Program-made: the position numbers and the translations under genes
Shown here: one piece after another, positions 56,253 through 64,000 of the stretch
Position numbering within the stretch: the stretch's first letter is position 1
Layout of the letters: every line of letters starts with the position of its first letter
Assembly: GCA_036873135.1 (NCBI GenBank)
Contig: JAPTYO010000027.1
Span: 2,685,195 to 2,749,194, forward strand
Reading direction: 5' to 3'
Source of the DNA: Clarkia xantiana subsp. parviflora
Taxonomy: Eukaryota > Streptophyta > Magnoliopsida > Myrtales > Onagraceae
DNA: 64,000 nucleotides
Notes under the pieces: model-generated
Database searches by the model: none
What the model was told of the DNA's origin: nothing
What the model saw: the letters and a program-made list of their open reading frames with translations, nothing else

Positions 56253-58570
56253 ATGAGTAAGTCTTCTATTCCCGTTCCGCGAGTGACATTATGTTCAGAT
56301 GTTGGAGACGAGCCGGGTATCAACACAATTGAGTCTCTTAAGGACCCTACGAGGAATGTGAGTTACTTCTTCAACTACATTGATGAAGATATGTTTGAGC
56401 TGCACACGACTTGCTGTGGACTTGATTCTGCTTTGGAGGCTGTTCTTCCCTATGACGTGCTGCCGGACTCCAGAAAAGGGCAAGTTACTATTCCTCCAAG
56501 TGATCTATCCGCGGTTTATACCTCGCAGATTAAGGAAGGCCTGTGCTTTCCCTATGGTTCTGACTTGGTGGATCTTTGCCGCTATTACCGGATATCACCC
56601 TGAAGCCTATCTCCTGCTGGCCTTCATATATGGAGCTGTTTTTGAGTTTTGTTCCACAAGCACTATTCCACCACTCTTTTCCGATGCTTCTATCAATTGA
56701 TGTGTCCAGACACGACGGGGTTGTGTGGAATGAAGATGCGTTGGCCGAATTTGCAAGATAAGGGCTTCGAGAAGCTTGGTCTTGGAGATGCCGAGTGGGA
56801 TCACAAACAACGTCTAGCCGCCACGGCTGATCGTTCTGGTTCGCACTGGCGACATCACTACTTCTTCCTATGCGATGTCGGGACTATTTGGGATGTTGAG
56901 AATGTGGAGAAGGCTGATCCTGCTCCTATTTTTTCTGACCTTTCCTTGGATGATAGGGAGGTGGTGAAGAGCATTCTTCGATGTCAGCAAGAGTGTCGCT
57001 ATCGTTGTCTATTACGTGCTTCAGATCGGGACTTGATCGATGCCGGGATTCATATACTTCCTTCTGAAGATTTGGTATGTTGATATCTTTTATAGCCTGT
57101 AGTATCTTGCAATGTAGGTCGTTTTGATGGAAAAAGCTCGTCTTTGCAGACAGCTAATGATCGTGACAACCTGTCAGTTGGGCGTCGTGCTCGTAATGTT
57201 GCCCCCACTATTCCTGATGGCTCCGGACATGATCGTGGCAAAGGAGCTAAAAGTGAGGCGTCTTCTTGTATCTTTTTCTTGACTTACTAATTTTTCAAGT
57301 TTTTTTATATTCACGTTGTCTTTGTTCCTTTAGGTAACTCCGTGCATGTGACTGAGCGCGTTGTTGCGGTATCTGCCACTAGTGTTCCTCCCAAGAGATC
57401 TGTCGGAGGGGCGTGTCCCTCGAGTGACCCGAAGCGCTCTAAACCGAGTGCGGCTATTCCAGCTCCTTCTCGCGATAAAGGGAAGAGAGTTGAGAGTCGC
57501 ACGATAGCGCCTTCTGCTCCCCGGTCGAGGGACCGGCCCGAGGAGGAGCGTTCTTCCCGCCGAGGTATGCATTGTTCTACTTGACATACTTCTTACACTT
57601 AGTATATTTTGCTAATGTCTTCTTTGTTTTGCTTTGTTCTTATTGTAGCGTTGCCACGTATTAAGCGTGATGATTCGATCCTTTCTGACGGGATTGATGT
57701 TTCCGGAGAAAACTGGTCGCCTTTCTCGGCTGGTAGTCTTTATTTCCCGAAGGACTCCAAACTTAGCACTCCAGGAGTTGTTGTGCGTGTGCTTCAAAGA
57801 TGTGTTCCTCCTGGTGATCATGATGTTAAACCGTCTACTGATGAGGAGGCACAGGCATACGTTGAGAATGGCCTAGCTGAATTTGCATCGGTAGATCTTG
57901 TTCTAACTTTTTGCCTTCCTGTTGTACACTTATACTTTGTTGTCGTTGTTGATCATGATTGCCTTGTTTGCTATACTTAGGCTATTTCAAGGATGATGAA
58001 CATGTCTTCCTTTGTGTTGGAGCTTGTATGTGAGAGGAAGGCTGCTATCAAGAAGTGCAGTACAGTTTCCCGCGAGCTTGCACAATCTGAAGAGGAAGTG
58101 CAGAATTGAACTCCAAGGTTGCCTATATTGATGCGCGTATTGCGGTTCGTCGCGTCCATGCTGAACAACTTGAGGCCGAGATTGCTGCTATCAAGCAGCA
58201 AATTGCGGAGAACAACAGTGTTCATGATGCCGCGCTTTCTTCTGTTCGTGACGAGGCACACAGAGCAGGAGTTGAGAAGGGATTGGCTGAGTATCCTAGT
58301 ACCCCTGTCTATTCTGCCGCCATCCTTGCTGCTGCTAAAGCGGATCTTGCACCTTTGGTTGATGAGTTTGCCAAAGATTACATTGGCAGAGTTCATGCAC
58401 TTGCCCCCAGGTTTCCGTTCGACAAGCTGGGTCCTTATTCTTATTTTGTTGTCGGTCATGTTGCGGATTTGCAACATAAGGTAGCTGAAGCGGCTTCTAT
58501 TGCCTTGACCTTTGGATATGATAATGCTGATGTTAAATTCGGTGTTGATTTTCTGGACATGTTGTCTTAG
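56253..58570 (+). pseudogene. F antisense gene (five exons), gypsy-type transposon domain plus coiled coil
   Basis: Start ATG 56253. Proposed exons: 56253-57074, 57150-57252, 57334-57564, 57649-57890 and 57981-58570. All introns start GT and end AG (TTTGCAG, CCTTTAG, ATTGTAG, ATACTTAG), and the phase is kept. Exon 1 holds the conserved domain (LCFPYGSDLVDLCRYY, then KHYSTTLFRCFYQL and SHWRHHYFFLCDVG); exons 2-3 are a basic, Ser/Pro-rich linker; exon 5 is a coiled coil ending ...GVDFLDMLS. Breaks: TGA at 56601-56603 and 56643-56645 in frame, and a one-base shift near 58105. It is the best preserved of these genes after B1's and has two more exons. No function is known to me. Confidence 0.75.
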
Positions 58571-59804
58571 TCCTTTGGAGATGGTGATATGTTTGAGGCT
58601 TTTGCCCAAACCTTTATTTGTGTGTTTGCTTTGTATGGAATTTCGTCCTTTGGACCTGTTTTTCAATAATAAAAATCATGTGATAACCTGTTAGTAATAT
58701 TTCATACCTTGAGTATCCATGTTGTCCGTATGCTTTGGACTTGAGAGATAGGATATATATCCTTAGATGATAAACATGATGTCCGTAATTGCAACTATAT
58801 GTCGCGCATTGATGAGTGTTATGAGCGTCCCTTTTGGTTGGATTCCAAGGCACGGCAAGATGTGTACGCTAGGTACTTGCAATGTTGTAAGAGGTAATGT
58901 ACTTGGCGCGGGCACTTGGCACTTGGCACTCGGCACTGCCACTCGATATATAGCAGTGTTGTCTTGACGAAGCAAGACTTTAGTTTATACCGTCTCTTAG
59001 TTCCACTCTAAGGTGACGTTGTTGCAAGGTAATTTTTGCTTATTTTGCTGTTTTTGCGTTAAATGCTAAAGAGCAAGATAACGTTATACAAGACTCGACT
59101 TGTAAGTTTGATGAGTTTGTACAAGATTTGCTTAAAAAAACGTATAACATGAAGTTATCCCTTTTCGGGCCTAAGTCTTCATGGTGTATGAACCCTTAAG
59201 AGAGTGTGCATACTTTTAGAGTGTGGGGCTGTCGTCTAATAAGAGGACTTCCGCCACGGTGGGTTGATCAGTCCCATCATTGCATTTGCCGCATACTATT
59301 TTAATTCAGGGAATGGCTATGAACATGAGGATTTACCCGAAGGATTTCACAACATGTCATTTTTTAGAAGTAAACATGTGGTTTGCCCTCTTGAAAAGGA
59401 TGTCACAACATATTACTTTTGATAGATGTGAACATGGGTATTGTCCTTTTGAGAAGAATATTGCACCATGTCACTTTTGGAATATTGCATGATATTGCTT
59501 TTGAATTTGTTGAAGATGCACTTGTTGATGTCGCCTATTATAAGTTGCATGGCGTGATGATTATGAGTAGTATGCATGTTGTTTTCTACTTGATGTTAAT
59601 CTAGAGTATAATGCATAATGTAGAGATGTACCTACGAAAGTAAATTGATCATCATTAGATACTTTCGTGTTTACAATAACTTTGCGGGAAGGCGTCTATT
59701 GACTGCTTCTTCCGAAATACTTCTAATTACAAAGGCATGAACTGCATTTATATTCTTAAAGGTGCACTGAAAAAGATAGATTAAAAGTGGAAAGTCTATC
59801 TCCC
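58571..59804. other. F noncoding interval between antisense gene and gag
   Basis: No gene or regular array. A short GGCACTTGGCACTTGGCAC stutter lies near 58910-58940. Repeated CAACATG/CATTTT words at 59340-59500 hint at an eroded repeat. Confidence 0.5.
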
Positions 59805-60400
59805 TCAAATATATCTCGGCAGTTTGTTGTTCGCGACATAGCTTCCCAGAGCTCCATGCGCGATAAATTCTTCAATCTCCATCCTCAAGGTCAAACAACC
59901 ATTGGTACTATGCCCCCAAGTTTGGTGATATCGGCACCATTCTTCAACATCTCTGCCTAAGAAGGCGGTTTCAGGCTCAAGTGGTCTTCGAAGCTTGTTT
60001 TCCAGAAGCTTGACGTATATCTCTTCTACCTCTGTGTTCAAAGGTGTGAAGATGTTGGCATAATCCATGCTTGAGCCTTCTGGTTTCCTTGAAGTTTGAG
60101 CTTCCCCTCCTGTGTTGAGAGGTGTGCCCCATTTCAATTCACGCTCACAAGAGATCGCAGTCTCCATCTTGTCTTTTAAGCACGCCACTGTCTTGGTTGT
60201 ACGCCACCCAAATTCCCTTCCAAATAGCAAAAATGTTGATGCGTTCATGTTCAGGAAAAATGCGTTGATGACGTCCTTCTTGATTGCTCTCAGTGTAGTT
60301 GCACTTTGAGCAAACCTTCGGAAGTAGTACATGATGGATTCTTCTTCTCTCTGCTTGACATCAAGCACACTCCGCTTTGGTGAACAAAGAATCCTGTCAA
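59805..60400 (-). pseudogene. gag: F gag, capsid to zinc knuckle
   Basis: Retrotransposon gag domain (REEESIMYYFRRFAQS, ISCERELKWG) followed by the knuckle WCRYHQTWGHSTNGC and the tail ending PRYI near 59.81 kb. It is homologous to the E gag remnant at 3-218. It is followed not by protease but by noncoding sequence and the antisense gene. In element direction it is preceded by a protease-linker fragment, so two gag-type segments are out of normal order. Confidence 0.7.
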
Positions 60401-61487
60401 GTTCGGACCTTGGTGATAACTTTTCCTTCTTCCTTTCATCGTCTTCGTTCGAGGCGAACAACTTTCTCTTTGCACCAACTCCTATCATGGCAATTGACAC
60501 CTATTTCATTTTCCTCAGGGCATTGACATAGCACTTTCGTGCGGCAGTCTGATCACCTAGCACTCATCCAATTCTGTGAGGAATTTGGAACTTCATTTTC
60601 TGATGAGCTGTAGATGGCACAATGTCATGTGGGTTGATCATTGTTCTCCCTAGGATGCCGTTATATGCCCAAAGGTTGTCCACCACCACAAATGTGACGT
60701 CTATATGCAATGCTTTCCACCCGTCTCCAAGGATAACTGGAAGCGTAATCATGCCCAACGGGTAGGTTGCGCTCCTACGAAACTAACCAACGGAAACGTG
60801 CTCGGCGAGAGATCAGCTTCTTTTTTCCCATCTTCTTGAGCACCTCTATATGCACTAAATCCGCAGCACTCCCACCATCTACCAGAATCCTTTGCACATC
60901 AAATCCATTGATGTCCATTGTTATGACCAAAGCATCATCATGAGGATACACTATGTGTTTCTTGTCGGCGTTTGAGAATGGGATGATTATGTCCTCCTTC
61001 TCTGGTTGCCGCCTCTTTCTGTACTTGGGCAAAACCTGAAGCTGTGAGGCATAGACATCCCGGGCGTTAGAAACGCTACCTCCTGCTGCTGGCCCACCAT
61101 GGATTACGTTGATGACACCACGCTTTGGCGGTGGTGGGTATTCGTTGACTTTCTCCTTTCCCTTGTTTCCTTCCCGGGTTGCTCTGCATGGTTCTTCTTT
61201 TTTCGTTTTTCGCCTTGGTCGACATATTGCTTGAGCTCCCATTTAACGATGAAGTTGTTTATGCGAAATCGCAAGCTGACACAGCTGTTTGTTTCATGGC
61301 CGTAGACTTCATGGTTTTCACACCATTTATCTTCCTGCTTTCCTAGTGGCCCTTTTCGGAAATTCGCTGGCTCCCTCCACATATTATCCTCCTTCATATT
61401 CTTCAGGAATATGGAAAGTGGTGCATTCAAAGGAACGCACTCTGCCAGGTTCACTTCTTTTTAATAACTTTAGAAGGTTGAATCATT
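60401..61487 (-). pseudogene. gag-pol: F gag C-terminus, protease and linker fragment, cut by H
   Basis: Knuckle WCENHEVYGHETNSC near 61.3 kb, then VINVIHGGPAAGGSVSN, protease with DGGSAAD intact near 60.88 kb, then the post-protease segment (GRTMINPHDIVPSTAHQKMK, RKCYVNA) and an acidic linker (NEDDERKKEKLSP). Shifts separate these pieces near 61.1 and 60.77 kb and a stop lies near 60.5 kb. It ends at about 60.4 kb where RT should begin. At the right it is cut by the LTR of H. Confidence 0.7.
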
Positions 61488-61722
61488 TGTTGATTGATGA
61501 TTGGGGATTACAATGCAATAGGTAAACTATATATACTAGGTGATAAGGATCACCAACTAGGACTAGCTATCCTATGTGCCCAACTTGGTGCACCAAGGTG
61601 CATACACCATGTAACATGTACTACATGATATATGCACCATATAATAACCTTATACAATCATCTAATGACATGATAGAAGTAAATGCAAGTGTAAATGACA
61701 AGATGCAATGTGAGCATATCAA
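61488..61722 (-). repeat. H 3' LTR (approximate)
   Basis: The left edge TGTTGATTGATG is clear against F gag. The right edge is set by the purine-rich end of the coding frame (AAGGATGGGAGAATATAG in element sense) and the first likely TG, so it may be off by some bases. At about 235 bp it is a short LTR. Confidence 0.55.
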
Positions 61723-61732
61723 CTTATATACT

Positions 61733-64000
61733 CTATATTCTCCCATCCTTTTCTTCTTCTTCTCTTCTTTCTTGGAACACATCCTTGATTCCATATAGCT
61801 TTAGCAAAGCTAAGTGTTGACTCTTGACCAATGCCTTGGTAAGCAAGTCAGCAAGTTGTTCCTTTGAAGGAATGTAATGGACACCTATGAATCCCTGTTG
61901 AATATGATGTCTTGTGAAGTGGCAGTCTAGCTCAATGTGCTTGGTGCGCTCATGGAACATGGGATTCTTTGCAATCTTCACAGCTGCTTGGCTATCTGTG
62001 TAGATTGGGATAGGAAGAATGACTTGTATGCCAAGTTCCTTGAGGATTCTTCCCACCCAAAGTGCTTCTTGAATTGCAACTCTTAGGCATCTATACTCTG
62101 CTTCAGCACTTGATAGGGAAATTGTGTCTTGCTTCTTTACCTTCCAGGCTATCATAGCTTCTCCTAGCTTGACACAATAAGCACTCACTGATTTCCTACT
62201 AAAAGGGCAAGCAGCCCAATCAGAATCACAAAACAAACTCAAATTGAGCTTGTTGTTGGAAGGATAGATCAATCCTTGCCCTGGAGTGCCTTTAATGTAT
62301 TTGATGACTCTTATGACTGCATCATGATGGGACTTCTTTGGCTTGTCAACAAATTGACTGAGTCTTTGCACTGAAAAGCTAATGTCTGGCCTTGTCATGG
62401 TAAGGTATAGCAACTTGCCAATGATCCTCCTATAAGAAGTGGCATCCTCCAAGAGTGTATCATCAATGTTTGAATTAGTTGCTTTGTCAAACTCATGTGT
62501 GGTGAGTTTGACATTGAACTCCATAGGGGTTTCAGCAGGCCTTGCAGCCCCTAGGCCAGCATCTTCAATGAGTTCAATTGCATACTTCCTTTGGTTGATT
62601 ACAAGACCTCTATCTGACCTTGCAATTTCAAGTCCCAAAAAGTACCTCAAATCTCCTAAGTCCTTCAATTTGAAGTGTGTTTGGAGTGTGTTCTTCAATT
62701 GATTGATCATCTTGGTGTTGGAGCCAGTGATTAGAAGATCATCAACATAGGTGAGAAGAAAAACTTTGTCATCACCTTGTATCTTGGTGAACAAGGAATG
62801 ATCTGAGGCACATTGTTTGTAACCATTCTTCAATAAGGTTTGAGTGAGCTTGATGTTCCATTGTCTTGAAGCTTGTTTGAGACCATATAAGGACTTGTTG
62901 AGCTTGCACACAAGTTTGGGATATCCCTCAAGAGACTTGGAATGATTGAAACCTTGGGGAATGTCCATATACACTTCTTCATTTAGGTCACCTTGAAGAA
63001 AAGCATTGTTTACATCCATGTGGTACAATCCCCATGATTTGGAAGCTGCCAAAGCTAATATGATCCTCACTGTGTCCATTTTGACTACAGGGGAGAATGT
63101 CTCATTAAAATCAGTCCCTTCAATTTGAGTGAATCCCTTGGCAACCAACCTTGCTTTGTATCTTTCAATGGAACCATCAGAATTGTATTTGACCTTAAAT
63201 ACCCATTTGCAACCAATTGAAGATTTGCCTTGTGGGAGTTCTATTAGCTCCCAAGTGTTGTTGTTTTGAAGTGCCTGCATTTCATCCTTCATGGCCAAGA
63301 TCCATTTTGGGTCTTTGATTGCTTGTTTATATGTGGTTGGCTCTTTGATCTTGTCAAGGGCAGCCAAGAAGCATTTGTATTGTGGACCCAAGTTGTCATA
63401 GGAGACATACTTCTCCATTCCAAAGATAGCATTTGAACTTGATCTTTGTTTGAGTTCAGCAAGCCTTGCACTTCTCCTAGGAGGTGGTGGGTGTAGTTGT
63501 GCAATTCTAAGACTCCTTCTCAGATTGGAAGGTTGGGGTGCTTGTTCTTCAATTGGTTGTTGAGGTGGTTGATCCTCAATTGGAGGTGCTTGATCATCCA
63601 TTTGAGGTGTGACAACCTCAATGGGAGGAGTGTTGGTTGATATCTCCATGTCAAAATGAAATGGATTCTCAGGTGGGAAATCCTCAAGTGGTTGCTTGAC
63701 TCCCAAGCAAGATGGAATAAGAGCCTTTAGAGCATCCTTAGACATGCTAAAGGGGAAAATATCCTCATGGAAATGAACATCCCTTGATACATGAAACACT
63801 GAGTTTGAAATGTTCATCACAAGGTATCCTTTTTGAGATGTTGAATATCCCATTAGGATGCATGGTTCAGCCCTTGGACTAAACTTGTCATGGTTGTTCA
63901 ATTTGGTTGAAAAACATAGACAACCTATAGTTCTCAAGTGATGAAGGGAAGGAGTCTTGCCATATAACACTTCAATAGGTGATTTGAACTTCAAGATAGA
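61733..64000 (-). CDS. pol: H copia polyprotein: integrase C-terminus, RT, RNase H (partial)
   Basis: At least 753 uninterrupted codons, running off the right edge. Integrase C-terminal part (YGKTPSLHHLRTIGCLCF), a Pro/Gln-rich linker (about 63.65-63.45 kb), RT (WVFKVKYNSDGSIERYKAR, LVAKGFTQIEGTDFNETFSP, YVDDLLITGSN intact at about 62.75 kb), then copia RNase H (CDSDWAACPFSRKS, SLSSAEAEYR, LADLLTKAL) to the TAG at 61733-61735. The polypurine tract overlaps the last codons. With no breaks in view it is the best candidate here for a recently active element, but gag, protease and the integrase core lie outside. Confidence 0.93.
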   Translation of the reverse strand, partial: SILKFKSPIEVLYGKTPSLHHLRTIGCLCFSTKLNNHDKFSPRAEPCILMGYSTSQKGYLVMNISNSVFHVSRDVHFHEDIFPFSMSKDALKALIPSCLGVKQPLEDFPPENPFHFDMEISTNTPPIEVVTPQMDDQAPPIEDQPPQQPIEEQAPQPSNLRRSLRIAQLHPPPPRRSARLAELKQRSSSNAIFGMEKYVSYDNLGPQYKCFLAALDKIKEPTTYKQAIKDPKWILAMKDEMQALQNNNTWELIELPQGKSSIGCKWVFKVKYNSDGSIERYKARLVAKGFTQIEGTDFNETFSPVVKMDTVRIILALAASKSWGLYHMDVNNAFLQGDLNEEVYMDIPQGFNHSKSLEGYPKLVCKLNKSLYGLKQASRQWNIKLTQTLLKNGYKQCASDHSLFTKIQGDDKVFLLTYVDDLLITGSNTKMINQLKNTLQTHFKLKDLGDLRYFLGLEIARSDRGLVINQRKYAIELIEDAGLGAARPAETPMEFNVKLTTHEFDKATNSNIDDTLLEDATSYRRIIGKLLYLTMTRPDISFSVQRLSQFVDKPKKSHHDAVIRVIKYIKGTPGQGLIYPSNNKLNLSLFCDSDWAACPFSRKSVSAYCVKLGEAMIAWKVKKQDTISLSSAEAEYRCLRVAIQEALWVGRILKELGIQVILPIPIYTDSQAAVKIAKNPMFHERTKHIELDCHFTRHHIQQGFIGVHYIPSKEQLADLLTKALVKSQHLALLKLYGIKDVFQERREEEEKDGRI

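Larger units (their letters stand above)
35136..61487 (-). mobile_element. Gypsy-type element F, 5' part not seen, split by CA, CB and H
   Basis: A - strand element: 3' LTR 35136-35913, polypurine tract, then, skipping CA and CB, internal sequence at 35914-36077, 45321-46514 and 55471-61487. Contents in order from the LTR: noncoding, 66-bp array, antisense gene (56253-58570), gag, and a protease-linker fragment, where copia H interrupts it. No RT or integrase lies between the antisense gene and gag. The 5' LTR is not in the window, so the right limit is a minimum. Confidence 0.65.
61488..64000 (-). mobile_element. Ty1/copia element H (5' part outside window)
   Basis: A - strand copia element inserted in F gag. 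It has a short 3' LTR at about 61488-61722 and an open integrase-RT-RNase H frame reaching the window edge. The 5' LTR and the right target duplication are not visible. Confidence 0.85.

Overview
This window is plant nuclear DNA, probably from a dicot (inferred only from retroelement types and low gene content). It is almost wholly a stack of nested LTR retrotransposons. I see no bacterial operon, rRNA, tRNA, CRISPR array or convincing single-copy host gene. The labels E, D, B1, B2, C1, CA, CB, F and H are mine.

Layout. (1) The left half belongs to an outer Ty3/gypsy-type element E on the + strand: a gag remnant (3-218), a 37-bp minisatellite (384-1062), an antisense gene (1063-1461 and 29870-32244) and an LTR (33769-35115). 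E is split by a decayed Ty1/copia element D on the - strand (1462-29869). D is itself split twice: by the nearly intact Tat-type gypsy element B1 (4963-15657, - strand, target duplication GGAAC) and by element C1 (19829-28900, + strand, target duplication GTAAA). C1 in turn holds B2, a truncated relative of B1 (22307-28620). (2) The E LTR has a polypurine tract on its left and a primer binding site on its right. Immediately after that site comes a second gypsy-type element F (35136 to at least 61487, - strand). F is interrupted by CA (36083-45315, + strand, target duplication GTACG), CB (46520-55465, - strand, target duplication GTATA) and a Ty1/copia element H (61488 to the window edge, - strand), whose visible pol frame is open.

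Biology. B1, B2 and CA have the pol order protease, reverse transcriptase, RNase H, a second RNase H, integrase, which is the mark of the plant Tat lineage. B1, E, F, CA and probably CB also carry an intron-containing gene in antisense orientation between the coding region (or its remnant) and the 3' LTR. Its product has a conserved N-terminal domain of the kind called putative gypsy-type transposon protein, and a coiled-coil C-terminal half. Most of these elements also carry a minisatellite of their own in the 3' region. E and F have gag and the antisense gene but no pol next to it.

Most worth attention are: a hairpin directly abutting the polypurine tract in four different element families, with stem sequence that differs between families yet stays paired; a G-box/TGACG/TATA block conserved in C1, CA and CB although the sequence around it has diverged; palindromic LTR units that change copy number between the two LTRs of one element; and a gag-less pol frame with three in-frame TAG codons. 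These are readings by eye and need alignment to confirm.
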